Assembly (NCBI GenBank): GCA_018623495.1
Contig: JAAZVP010000020.1
Location: 1 to 41,164, forward strand
Direction of reading: 5' to 3'
From: Halothiobacillus sp.
GTDB lineage: Bacteria; Pseudomonadota; Gammaproteobacteria; JAAZVP01
DNA length: 41,164 bases
In this document: positions 18,133 through 31,497 of the stretch, in pieces
Layout of the letters: every line of letters starts with the position of its first letter
Numbering within the stretch: the first letter of the stretch is position 1
The notes under the pieces: model-generated
Seen by the model: the letters and a program-made list of their open reading frames with translations, nothing else
Told to the model about the DNA's origin: nothing
Database searches by the model: none
Made by a program: the position numbers and the translations under genes

Positions 18133-19161
18133 CTCGCCGTCGCTCAGATTGACGCCCCCGGCGAGCACGGCATCCTCTCGCCAGTCCGCGCGCGCGAGCC
18201 GCGCGACCCACGGCGAGATCGCCGCGGAGAGGGCCTGGGAGGCGGTTCGGGGCACGGCGCCGGGCATGTTCGCGACGGTGAAGTGGGTCACGCCGTGGCA
18301 GGTGTAGGTGGGCGCATCGTAGGTGGTGGGCCGGGAGGTTGCAACGCACCCCCCCTGGTCGATGGAGATGTCGGCCACCACGCTCCCCGGGCGCATGCCG
18401 GCCACCTGTTCCTCGCTGACCACTTCGGGCGCCCGCGCCCCGGGCACGAGGACCGCGCCCACGAGCAGGTCGGCATCGCGCACCGCCGCGTCCACGCTGG
18501 CGGCATAGGGATAGAGGGCCTCGATGTTGCCACCGAGGCCCCGCATGGTCGCCAGGCGGCCCAGGTCCAGATCGAAGACCGTTACCCGCGCCCCCAGTGC
18601 CGCGGCCAGGGCCACGGCGCTGCCACCGGCATGCCCGGCGCCGATGACCACCACCCGGCCCGGCGGGGTGCCGGGAATGCCGCCCAGGAGCACCCCCGCC
18701 CCGCCGCCGGGACGGTGCAGCAGGGTGCCGCCGATCTGCGCGCTCAGCCGCCCGGCGATCCGGCTCATGGGCTCGAGCAGCGGCAGCTGGCCGTCCACCT
18801 CGACCGTCTCGAAACCGATGGCGGTGAGACCGATATCGAGCAGCCGCTCGGTGAGCCCGGGAAAGGCGGCCAGGTGCAGGTAGCAGAACAGCCGGTGGTC
18901 GGGACGCAGGTACCCGAGCTCGGCGGGCTGGGGTTCCTTGACCTTGACGATCAGCTCCGCCTCGCCGTAGAGCGCCGCGGCATCGCCAACCACCTCGACG
19001 CCCGCCTCGGCATAGGCCGAGTCGGCGAAGCCGCTGGCCTCCCCGGCCCCGGTCTCCACCAGCACGCGGTGGCCGGCATGCACCAGGTCACTGCAGGCCT
19101 CCGGCACCAGCGCCACGCGGCCCTCGAGCGTCTTCACCTCGCGCGGGATCCCGATTCGCAT
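18106..19161 (-). CDS. ald: Alanine dehydrogenase
   Basis: A 351-residue protein of the alanine dehydrogenase/transhydrogenase-alpha family, converting alanine to pyruvate and ammonia with NAD+. The N-terminal MRIGIPREVKTLEGRVALVP is the family start, with Lys/Arg substrate contacts; KVKEPQPAEL and FCYLHLAAF follow. The nucleotide-binding motif reads VVVIGAGHAGGSAVALAAALGA, where the usual GGGVAGxNAA is altered. The C-terminus (VADISIDQGGCVATSRPTTY, HFTVANMPGAVPRTASQAL) is typical. The ATG at 19161 has GGGGAGG upstream; the longer frame is not needed. It is slightly short for the family (about 370) but complete. Confidence 0.93.
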   Translation of the reverse strand: MRIGIPREVKTLEGRVALVPEACSDLVHAGHRVLVETGAGEASGFADSAYAEAGVEVVGDAAALYGEAELIVKVKEPQPAELGYLRPDHRLFCYLHLAAFPGLTERLLDIGLTAIGFETVEVDGQLPLLEPMSRIAGRLSAQIGGTLLHRPGGGAGVLLGGIPGTPPGRVVVIGAGHAGGSAVALAAALGARVTVFDLDLGRLATMRGLGGNIEALYPYAASVDAAVRDADLLVGAVLVPGARAPEVVSEEQVAGMRPGSVVADISIDQGGCVATSRPTTYDAPTYTCHGVTHFTVANMPGAVPRTASQALSAAISPWVARLARADWREDAVLAGGVNLSDGELILPALRV

Positions 19162-19300
19162 GCGCACCTCCCCAGGGGTTGCGAAACCGTTGAACGACTG
19201 CCGCCAGAATAGCATTTCGTCCCTCGACAAGGCGCCACGTCGGCGATTATGAGCTGGCGCCGCGGATCGGCTAGAATGGGCGCTTTAGCCGAATCGTTGA

Positions 19301-20269
<969 letters not shown>

Positions 20270-20433
20270 GACCCCGCCTCCCCGGCGGCACCGGACCGGC
20301 CGGTGCCGCCCGTCCCGCCATGCCGACCCGGCCGGCCATCCCCTCGCCGTTTTCCATCCCCCGGACGGGGTAATGCAAGCGCAACGCGAATGGGGCAAGA
20401 TGCCCCCTGCGTCTTCTACCGGGAGAGAAACGA

Positions 20434-21012
20434 ATGGATTGGTTGGGGCCCGTCATCTTCCTCGCCGTGCTCGTCCTCGTCGGGCTCTACGGCGTCGTCA
20501 TCTACAACAACCTCGTCAGCCTCAAGCACGGCGTGTCCAAGGCCTGGGCCAACATCGACGTCCTGCTCAAGCAGCGCCACGACGAGTTGCCCAAGCTGGT
20601 GGAGACGGTCAAGCGCTACATGAGCCACGAGCGCGAGACGCTGCGCGAGGTCATCGCCGCCCGCAACGAGGTGGAACAGGCGCGCGAGCACGAGGACGTC
20701 AAGCAGGTGGGCCGCGCCGAGGGCCACATGCGCGAGAGCCTGATGAACCTGTTCGCCGTGGCCGAGGACTACCCCGAGCTCAAGGCCGACCAGTCCTTCC
20801 AGCAGCTCCAGCAGCGCATCTCGGGGCTGGAGAACAGCATCGCCGACCGGCGCGAGTACTACAACGAGAGCGTCAATCTCAACAACGTGCGCATCGAGCA
20901 GTTCCCCGACGTGATGGTGGCGCGCATGTTCAACTTCGGCCCCTTCGACCTGCTGGAATTCGCCGAGGCGGAAAAGCGCGACGTCGACATGGGCAACCTC
21001 TTCGGCAGCTGA
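20434..21012 (+). CDS. LemA family protein
   Basis: A 192-residue LemA protein: an N-terminal membrane helix (about 4-24) and a long helical-bundle domain (LVSLKHGVSKAWANIDVLLKQRHDELPKLVETVK, here abbreviated by key residues W34, P47; LFAVAEDYPELKADQSFQ; ISGLENSIADRREYYNESV; FPDVMVARMFNF). The second half places the protein in the cytoplasm or periplasm depending on topology. Function in bacteria is poorly defined. It is followed 13 nt later by a GIDE-domain membrane protein. Confidence 0.93.
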   Translation: MDWLGPVIFLAVLVLVGLYGVVIYNNLVSLKHGVSKAWANIDVLLKQRHDELPKLVETVKRYMSHERETLREVIAARNEVEQAREHEDVKQVGRAEGHMRESLMNLFAVAEDYPELKADQSFQQLQQRISGLENSIADRREYYNESVNLNNVRIEQFPDVMVARMFNFGPFDLLEFAEAEKRDVDMGNLFGS

Positions 21013-21025
21013 CGGGGAGTCGACC

Positions 21026-21862
21026 ATGCAGGAGCATCTCGCCGCCGTGAGCCAGTGGGCGCGCTCGCTGGACCAGTCGGACTTCAGGCTGATCACGCTG
21101 GTGGCCACGATCTTCACCCTGGTGTTCTTCGCCCTCTTCCTCCAGGGCCTGCGCCGCCACCGGATCATCGCCGACACGCCCACCGCCCGGCTGCGCTCGG
21201 CCGCCCAGGGCTACGCCGAGATCAAGGGCTGGGCGGAGGCCTTCGAGGGCCACCCCCTGCTCTCGCCACTGACCCACTCGGCCTGCTGCTGGTACGAGTA
21301 CAGGATCGAGCGCGAGGACCGTGACGGTGACGGCGACACCAGCTGGACCACCGTGGCCTCCGGCCGCTCGGGCCGGCCGCTGATGGTGCACGACGAGACC
21401 CACCGGGCGCTGATCGAGCCGCGGGGCGGCGACGTGGTCACCCGCCACCGCGAGCAGTGGTACGACCGCAAGGGCGGGCTCAACATCGACATCGGCCCGG
21501 TCGAACTCGGCAGCGGCCGGCGCCATCGCTACACCGAGAAGCGGATCCACGACGGCGAGCCGGTCTACGCGCTGGGCAACCTGCGCACCCTGGACGAGGG
21601 GGCGATGGCGGACTATTTCACCCCCCTGATGAAGGACGAGCCGGCGGGCCCGCTGGTCGAGGCGGCGCGCAACCAGGCCCGCCGCTCCGAGCCCATGCAC
21701 GTGCTGGAAAAGCACCGCGACCGGCGCCGCCCGTTCATCATCTCCACCGATGGCGAGGGCGACCTGATCAAGCGCTACCGTCGCCAGGCGGCGATCTTCT
21801 TCGTGCTCTTCTGGTTTCCCTTTCTCGCCCTGGCGCTGGTGCTGCTGGGCCGCCTCGGTTAG
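21026..21862 (+). CDS. GIDE-domain membrane protein
   Basis: A 278-residue protein with an N-terminal helix (about 22-43) and a C-terminal one (about 254-275) around a soluble GIDE-type region (DTPTARLRSAAQGYAEIKGWAE, LLSPLTHSACCWYEYRIERE, IEPRGGDVVTRHREQW, GEPVYALGNLRTL). The domain is named from the E3 ligase MUL1/GIDE, but no RING is present. Such genes repeatedly follow lemA, and here the two are separated by 13 nt with GGGGAG before the ATG. Function unknown. Confidence 0.85.
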   Translation: MQEHLAAVSQWARSLDQSDFRLITLVATIFTLVFFALFLQGLRRHRIIADTPTARLRSAAQGYAEIKGWAEAFEGHPLLSPLTHSACCWYEYRIEREDRDGDGDTSWTTVASGRSGRPLMVHDETHRALIEPRGGDVVTRHREQWYDRKGGLNIDIGPVELGSGRRHRYTEKRIHDGEPVYALGNLRTLDEGAMADYFTPLMKDEPAGPLVEAARNQARRSEPMHVLEKHRDRRRPFIISTDGEGDLIKRYRRQAAIFFVLFWFPFLALALVLLGRLG

Positions 21863-21895
21863 CACCGCGCCGGCGGCCGGGAAACCCGCGCCGCC

Positions 21896-22375
21896 TCAAC
21901 CGCCCTGGCGGGCGTAGGTCCCCATGAGTTCCGCCTCGGCGATCACGTGGCCTTCCATGGCGTTTTGCAGGCGGGCCTTGCTGGGTCGGTCCAGGTCGGG
22001 GAGGACGGTGTCCAGGGCGAACAGGCGGAAGAAGTAGCGGTGCCGCCCCACCGGCGGGCAGGGACCGCCATAGCCGGTCTTGTCCCAGTCGTTGATGCCC
22101 TCGCCGGTCCCGTCGGGCAACTGCCGGGCGGCGATGCCGCGGTCGAGTCCGCGGCAATTCGCCGGCAGGTTGTAGAGCACCCAGTGCACCCAGGTCATCG
22201 CCGGGGCCGCCGGGTCCGGGGCATCCGGGTCCTCCACCAGCAGCACCAGTGTCTCGGCCCCGGCCGGTACGCCGGACCACGCCAGCTCCGGCGACAGGTC
22301 CTCCCCCTCGCAGGTGTGGATGGTGGGGATCACGCCGCCGGCATCGAAGGCCGGGGAATGGATCTGCAACGCCAT
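21896..22375 (-). CDS. YbhB/YbcL family (PEBP/Raf kinase inhibitor-like) protein
   Basis: A 159-residue phosphatidylethanolamine-binding-protein fold. Family motifs: IPTIHTCEGEDLSPELAW (residues about 16-33), VLLVEDPDAPDP, WVHWVLYNLP, GYGGPCPPVGRHRYFFRLFALD. Bacterial members have no agreed function. It lies 15 nt after the HAD gene, at the end of the leftward guaB-guaA-tadA-HAD group. Confidence 0.92.
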   Translation of the reverse strand: MALQIHSPAFDAGGVIPTIHTCEGEDLSPELAWSGVPAGAETLVLLVEDPDAPDPAAPAMTWVHWVLYNLPANCRGLDRGIAARQLPDGTGEGINDWDKTGYGGPCPPVGRHRYFFRLFALDTVLPDLDRPSKARLQNAMEGHVIAEAELMGTYARQGG

Positions 22376-22390
22376 CGGAAACGAGCCTCC

Positions 22391-25057
<2,667 letters not shown>

Positions 25058-25086
25058 GCTTGGTTCATTCCTGTAGAAACACGAAA

Positions 25087-25112
25087 CCCGGCTACCGCAT
25101 GCGATAACCGGG
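25087..25112 (-). promoter_or_regulatory. 12-bp stem-loop between guaB and guaA
   Basis: On the minus strand CCCGGTTATCGC, 2-nt apex AT, GCGGTAGCCGGG: all twelve positions pair if G-T wobbles are allowed (the real loop must open slightly). TTTCGTGTTT follows, so it resembles a weak terminator, and could attenuate guaA relative to guaB or protect the guaB transcript end. Confidence 0.55.
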
Positions 25113-25138
25113 CGTGGATGGCGCTGCCGGCGACCGGG

Positions 25139-26599
<1,461 letters not shown>

Positions 26600-26631
26600 A
26601 AGATTCGTTTTCCGCCTCGTAAATTAGTTCG

Positions 26632-26661
26632 ATTATAAGAGAATGCCGCGATGTGGGTAAA
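26632..26661 (-). promoter_or_regulatory. sigma70 promoter of guaB
   Basis: On the minus strand TTTACC (26656-26661), 18-bp spacer, perfect TATAAT (26632-26637), in locally AT-rich sequence. The leader to the guaB ATG would be about 25 nt. Confidence 0.7.
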
Positions 26662-26737
26662 CTCGGAGTCGCATGATAAAGCGGGCCTCGAGCCAGGCTC
26701 CAATAAAAAACATTTACTCGAACCACAAGGAGTCGCC

Positions 26738-27061
26738 ATGCAACGCAAGAACCTCATCGCTACCGCCCTCCTCACCGGCACGCTGGCCATGAGCATGGGC
26801 TGTGCCACGGCCGGCGCCGGCAGCAGCAACCAGGCCGAGATGGCCGCCAAGGAAATGCTCGCAGAGGCCGAGCACTACAACGAGATGGTCAAGAAGAAAA
26901 ACTTCGAGTGGAAGGACACCACCAGCTACATCGAGCAGGCCCGCGCGGCCCTGAAGGAAGGCGACTACGCCACCGCGCTCCAGCTCGCCGACCACGCCGA
27001 GCTCCAGGGTCGCATGGCCTACGAGCAGGCGCTCCAGCAGGCGGACGCCGGCCCCTACTGA
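26738..27061 (+). CDS. Small SoxK-like lipoprotein
   Basis: A 107-residue lipoprotein: signal peptide with lipobox MSMGC (Cys 22 region), then a helical periplasmic domain. The pattern W-K-D-T-x3-I-x2-A-x2-AL-x2-GDY-x3-L-x-LA-x2-A-x2-Q (KNFEWKDTTSYIEQARAALK, EGDYATALQLADHAELQGR) resembles SoxXA-binding protein SoxK of sulfur oxidisers. This match is from memory and needs a search; no sox gene is adjacent. The ATG at 26738 has AAGGAG upstream. A strong terminator follows, so it is monocistronic. It is divergent from guaB. Confidence 0.75.
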   Translation: MQRKNLIATALLTGTLAMSMGCATAGAGSSNQAEMAAKEMLAEAEHYNEMVKKKNFEWKDTTSYIEQARAALKEGDYATALQLADHAELQGRMAYEQALQQADAGPY

Positions 27062-27087
27062 TCGACCGACCGCATCGGGTATCCTCG

Positions 27088-27113
27088 AGGGCCGGGTCAT
27101 CCCGGCCCTTTTT
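27088..27113 (+). terminator. Rho-independent terminator
   Basis: AGGGCCGGG (27088 onward), short loop TCAT, CCCGGCCCTTTTTG: a 8-9 bp GC stem followed by five T. It separates the SoxK-like lipoprotein from xseA. Confidence 0.88.
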
Positions 27114-27144
27114 GTCGCCGGGTGTTTTTTCCGACCGAGGCCCC

Positions 27145-28503
27145 ATGGACAGCCAGCCACGCCACGTCTACACGGTATCCGCGCTCAACCGCCAGGTGCG
27201 CGAGCTGCTGGATGCCTCGTTTCCGCCCATCTGGATCGAGGGCGAGATCTCCAACCTGGCCACGCCGGCCTCCGGCCACGTCTACTTCAGCCTCAAGGAC
27301 GAGCGCGCCCAGGTGCGCTGCGCGCTCTTCCGCAACCGCCGCCTGCGGCTGCGGTTCGCGCCCGAGAACGGCCAGCAGGTGCAGGTCCGCGCGCGCATCT
27401 CCCTGTTCGAACCCCGCGGCGAGTACCAGCTGATCGTCGAACACATGGAGGAAGCCGGCGCCGGCCAGCTCCAGCGCCGCTTCGAACAGCTCAAGGCCCG
27501 CCTGGAACAGGAGGGGCTGTTCGCCGAGAGCGCCAAGCAGCCCCTGCCCGCCCTGCCCCGGCGCATCGGCGTGATCACCTCGCCCACCGGCGCCGCGGTG
27601 CGCGACGTGCTCAGCGTGCTCGGCCGACGCTTCCCCCTCGTGCCGGTGCTCCTCTACCCCACCAGCGTGCAGGGAGAGAAGGCCCCGGGCGAGATCGTCG
27701 CGGCCCTGGAACGGGCCGACCGCCGGGGCGAATGCGACGTCCTGCTGCTGGTCCGGGGCGGGGGCTCGCTGGAGGACCTCTGGTCGTTCAACGAGGAGGC
27801 CGTGGCCCGAGCGATCCATGCATCGCGCATCCCCGTGGTCAGCGGCGTGGGCCACGAGACCGACTTCACCATCGCCGACTTCGTCGCCGACCGGCGCGCT
27901 CCCACGCCCAGCGTGGCCGCCGAGACCGTCACTCCGCGCCGCGAGGACCTCGCCGACCGCGTCCAGCGCTCCGTCGACCGGCTTGCCGCCATCCAGGCCC
28001 GCCGACACGGCCAACTCCGCCAGCGGCTGCAGTGGATCGACCGGCGCCTGCAACAGCAGCACCCGCGCCGCCGCCTGGAGCAGGCCGGCCAGCGCCTCGA
28101 CGAGCTCGCGCTGCGCGGGCAACGCGCCCTGCGCCGTCGTCTCGACGCCGGTCACCGGGAACTCGGCCAGCTCCGGGCGCGGCTGGAGGCCCACGCCCCC
28201 CGCCCGCGGATCGCCCGCGAGCGCGGGCACGTCCACCAGCTCCGGGCCCGCCTGGAGCGCGCCGTGCGCGCGCGCCTGGAGGGGCACCGACAACGTTATC
28301 GCGCCGCCGGCCAGGCCCTGCACGCCCTGAGCCCGCTGGCGACCCTGGGCCGCGGCTACTCCATCACCCGGGACGCGGCCTCCGGCGCGATCCTGAGAGA
28401 CGCCTCCGGGGTGGAACCCGGCACCGCCATCACCACCCGCCTGGCCGAGGGCCGGTTGCAGGCCACGGTCGACGCGGTCGAACCCGCCGCCGACGAAGAC
28501 TGA
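27145..28503 (+). CDS. xseA: Exodeoxyribonuclease VII large subunit
   Basis: A 452-residue XseA, the catalytic subunit of ExoVII, which degrades single-stranded DNA in both directions. The N-terminal OB-fold (VYTVSALNRQVRELLDASFP, WIEGEISN, GHVYFSLKDERAQV) is followed by the catalytic core (IGVITSPTGAAVRDVL, LLVRGGGSLEDLWSFNEE, VVSGVGHETDFTIADFVADR, RAPTPSVAAE) and a long Arg/Gln-rich coiled coil (about 280-400). The C-terminal ATLGRGYSITRD closes the protein. The ATG at 27145 gives the canonical N-terminus; the longer frame overlaps the lipoprotein gene. xseB is not in this window. Confidence 0.97.
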   Translation: MDSQPRHVYTVSALNRQVRELLDASFPPIWIEGEISNLATPASGHVYFSLKDERAQVRCALFRNRRLRLRFAPENGQQVQVRARISLFEPRGEYQLIVEHMEEAGAGQLQRRFEQLKARLEQEGLFAESAKQPLPALPRRIGVITSPTGAAVRDVLSVLGRRFPLVPVLLYPTSVQGEKAPGEIVAALERADRRGECDVLLLVRGGGSLEDLWSFNEEAVARAIHASRIPVVSGVGHETDFTIADFVADRRAPTPSVAAETVTPRREDLADRVQRSVDRLAAIQARRHGQLRQRLQWIDRRLQQQHPRRRLEQAGQRLDELALRGQRALRRRLDAGHRELGQLRARLEAHAPRPRIARERGHVHQLRARLERAVRARLEGHRQRYRAAGQALHALSPLATLGRGYSITRDAASGAILRDASGVEPGTAITTRLAEGRLQATVDAVEPAADED

Positions 28504-28597
28504 ACCCCGGCCCCTGCGCCACGCGCTGCCCCCCGGTCCCGGAATCGGCCGGGGGCAGGCCGATGGCCCGGGCGCAGCCGGTGAGTCGCGTTCGCGC

Positions 28598-30751
28598 TCA
28601 GGACCGGATGCGCCAGCAGCCGAACCGCTCGGGGTGGCGACGGCAGTCCTCGGGCAACAGGCGATCCGAGTGGTCTTCCACCGCCTGCCCCGCGACGGCC
28701 TCGGCCTGCCAGCGTCGGTGGCCGGCGACGATCCACAGCTCGCCGCCGGGGGCGACCCGCGCCAGCGCATCGCCCAGCGAGCGCAGTAACGGTGTCCCCC
28801 GTTCCAGGCCGTCCAGGTCCAGCAGGACGCGATCGAAAACGCGCTCCGTGCCGCCACCGGCGAGCCAGTCGGCGGCCGCCCGGGTCTCGATCACCAATCG
28901 CCCGGGGTCGATGCCGTCGAGATCCCGGCTGCGTTCCACCACCCCGGTCTCGCCCTCGGAACCGGCCACCACGTGCACCGGGGTCGCCCCGGCCCGGGCG
29001 GCCAGCACCGCGGGACCCGGGTCGGCCGCGCCCAGTTGCAGCACCGAAACACCCGCCGCGCCCTCGACGAACCGGCGGCGCAGTCCGCGGCGCTCGGGTG
29101 CCAGTACCCGGCCGCGGGGATCGGCGAGATCGAGCTCGAAGCGGCCACCGGCCTCGGCCACGGTCACCGTGCACGGCTTCACCGGCCGGTCGCCCTTGAA
29201 GTCGGCCCGGTGGATGAGCACCCGCTCGGCAGGCAGCCCGGTGGCCTCCAGCACGCCCGCCACCGCCTGGCAGAGGTGGGCACGGGCCCGGTCCCGATCC
29301 ACCTGCACGGGTGGCCGGTACTCGGTGACCACCAGCCAGTCCGCGCTGCCATCCGCCGGACGGTAGCCATCCACCCGCACGGCGTGCTCGGGGATGTCGG
29401 CATCGTAGAGCCGGTAGACGCCCACCGTGGCGTCGTTGAGCAGGGCCTTGAGGCGCCGGCGGTTCTTGCGCAGGCGGTTGGCCACCATCCCCGCGGCCGC
29501 CTCGCGCGCATGCGCCTCCCGCCGGTCGCCCAGCAGGCGCGCGGCGGTCAGCGGCGGCCGCGGCCCGCGATCGACGACGTTGGCGGCGTCGAGCTCGAAA
29601 CGCAGCAGCCGGCACTCCAGGGCACCGTTGTACATGCGGTGGCTGCGCGCGGCCCGCAGACCGATGGCCCGGCCGAGATCCGGGTTGGCCGTGAACACGG
29701 CCGCCTTCCAGCCGGAGAAGTCAGCCACCAGCCGGCGGCCGAGCGCCTGGTAGAGACCCCGCAGCTGTTCCACCTCCCCCAGGCGCTTGCCGTAGGGCGG
29801 GTTGGTGACCACCAGCCCCGTGGGGCACGAGTACTGCTCGCGCGGCCGTCCCGCCTGCTCGGCCGGCGCCTGGCGGACCACGATGATGTCCTCGAGCCCC
29901 GCCGCGGCGACCGCGGCCCGAGCCGCGTCCACGGCCCGCGGGTCGCGGTCGGTCCCCACGATCGGCGGAATCCGCGCCCGGCCCGCCGCCCGCCGCTCGC
30001 GGGCCTTTTCGACGAGCGCCGTCCAGGCCGAGGCGTCATGCCCCTTCCAGCGCAGAAAGCCGAAGTGGTCGCGCAGCAGGCCCGGGGCGATGTCCCCGGC
30101 CATCAGCGCGCCCTCCACCAGCAGCGTCCCCGAACCGCAGAGGGGGTCGAACAGCCCGCCCCATTCGCCGGCGATAGCCGGCCAGCCGGCCCGCAGGAGA
30201 ATCGCTGCCGCGAGGTTCTCCTTGAGCGGCGCCGCCACCATGGCGGTGCGGTAACCCCGCCGGTGGAGCGGCTCCCCGGCCAGGTCCAGGTAGATTTCGG
30301 CCCGGCCACCACCGAGGTGGGCCCGCACCCGCAGGTCGGGCCGCTCGCGGCGAACCGAGGGCCGGCCCCCGAACCGCTCGCGGAACCGGTCGACGATGCC
30401 GTCCTTGACCTTCTGGGCGCCGAAACGGGTATGGCGGATGCCTGCGCCCTGGCCGGTGAAATCCACCGCCAGCGTGCCGGTGGGGGCCATGTGGCGTGAC
30501 CAGTCGATCCGGCGGACACCGGCATAGAGGTCGTCGGCGTCCTCCGCGGGAAAGCCTGCCAGGTGCAGCAACACCCGGCTCGCCAGCCGGGACCAGAGAC
30601 AGACGCGGTAGGCCCCGGCCAGGTCGCCGCGGAAATGCACCCCGGCGGGATGCTCGCGCCCGACCTCGACGCCCAGCGTGCGCAATTCCTCGACCAACAG
30701 ACCGGTGAGCCCCCGCGGGGCGGTGGCGAAACCGTTCAGGGTATCGGTCAT
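28598..30751 (-). CDS. rlmL: Bifunctional 23S rRNA methyltransferase RlmKL
   Basis: A 717-residue fusion protein that makes m2G2445 (RlmL half) and m7G2069 (RlmK half) of 23S rRNA. The N-terminal THUMP domain (FATAPRGLTGLLVEELRTLG) precedes the RlmL domain with SAM motif DPLCGSGTLLVEGALMAG and catalytic VTNPPYGKRLG. The C-terminal RlmK half has VLQLGAADPGP and VLLDLDGLERG in place of the usual FxYTGG... and DPPTF motifs, a noticeable divergence worth checking. Length matches E. coli RlmKL (702). It converges with xseA. Confidence 0.93.
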   Translation of the reverse strand: MTDTLNGFATAPRGLTGLLVEELRTLGVEVGREHPAGVHFRGDLAGAYRVCLWSRLASRVLLHLAGFPAEDADDLYAGVRRIDWSRHMAPTGTLAVDFTGQGAGIRHTRFGAQKVKDGIVDRFRERFGGRPSVRRERPDLRVRAHLGGGRAEIYLDLAGEPLHRRGYRTAMVAAPLKENLAAAILLRAGWPAIAGEWGGLFDPLCGSGTLLVEGALMAGDIAPGLLRDHFGFLRWKGHDASAWTALVEKARERRAAGRARIPPIVGTDRDPRAVDAARAAVAAAGLEDIIVVRQAPAEQAGRPREQYSCPTGLVVTNPPYGKRLGEVEQLRGLYQALGRRLVADFSGWKAAVFTANPDLGRAIGLRAARSHRMYNGALECRLLRFELDAANVVDRGPRPPLTAARLLGDRREAHAREAAAGMVANRLRKNRRRLKALLNDATVGVYRLYDADIPEHAVRVDGYRPADGSADWLVVTEYRPPVQVDRDRARAHLCQAVAGVLEATGLPAERVLIHRADFKGDRPVKPCTVTVAEAGGRFELDLADPRGRVLAPERRGLRRRFVEGAAGVSVLQLGAADPGPAVLAARAGATPVHVVAGSEGETGVVERSRDLDGIDPGRLVIETRAAADWLAGGGTERVFDRVLLDLDGLERGTPLLRSLGDALARVAPGGELWIVAGHRRWQAEAVAGQAVEDHSDRLLPEDCRRHPERFGCWRIRS

Positions 30752-30778
30752 CGTCTCTTCCGGGTGGGGCGATGGAAG

Positions 30779-31363
30779 TCAGCCATCGCGGGACTCGGAA
30801 TCCAGCAGCACCCCCAGGCGCTCCACCTCCTGGCGGGCCTGGCGGCGCAGGCGCGTGGCGATGAAGTGGATCAGGAAGGGCGGCCAGATGACGTGGACGA
30901 TCTGCAGGACCTGCAGGGCCTGCCAGCGCACCGCGGGATCGGCGGCGTCGACCACGTAGTGGGCCAGTACCCAGCCCACCACCACGATCACCAGCGGCTC
31001 GAAGACCAGCACCATGGCCGCCATGGCCAGCCGCAACCAGCGGCCCTGGAGGCCGAGATCGAGGTCGGCCTCCAGGTGCACGCTGCCCTGGCGGTGGGAC
31101 GCCAGGTGCAAGTGGGTGGTCACGCCCTGGGCCCGAACGGTCAGCCCGTGATCCGTGCGCTCCAGGGCCACCGGTCGCCGGGCCAGGTGCTCGACCAGCA
31201 GGCGCCGGGCGGTATCCACGTCCAGGCCCGCGAAGGTCGCGGCCCACTCGCTGCGCTCCGGCCACCGGCGCATCCGCGCGTAGAGGCGCAGGCCCATCAT
31301 CCAGGCCACCAGGCCAACGATGACGCCCCCGGTGACGATGGTTCCGGCGGTTTGTGCGTCCAT
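30779..31363 (-). CDS. Conserved-looking membrane protein of unknown function
   Basis: A 194-residue protein not recognised as a known family. It has an N-terminal hydrophobic helix (about 9-28), a soluble segment of some 80 residues (WAATFAGLDVDTARRLLVEH, LERTDHGLTVRAQGVTTHLHL) and two further helices (about 111-135 and 148-170), ending in an Arg-rich tail. The ATG at 31363 is the likely start, upstream of which the frame continues without support. It lies 27 nt before rlmKL on the same strand and is probably co-transcribed with it. Confidence 0.7.
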   Translation of the reverse strand: MDAQTAGTIVTGGVIVGLVAWMMGLRLYARMRRWPERSEWAATFAGLDVDTARRLLVEHLARRPVALERTDHGLTVRAQGVTTHLHLASHRQGSVHLEADLDLGLQGRWLRLAMAAMVLVFEPLVIVVVGWVLAHYVVDAADPAVRWQALQVLQIVHVIWPPFLIHFIATRLRRQARQEVERLGVLLDSESRDG

Positions 31364-31497
31364 GGGGTCCTCACGGTTGTCGGGCCGGACAGGATACCAC
31401 CCACCCGGGCCACGGCGGGCCAATGCCGCCGGCATTCCGGGTTTTCCCGGCTCCCTTGCCCGCGCACAATCGGGATTTCATTCAACCGGGGAACGCC

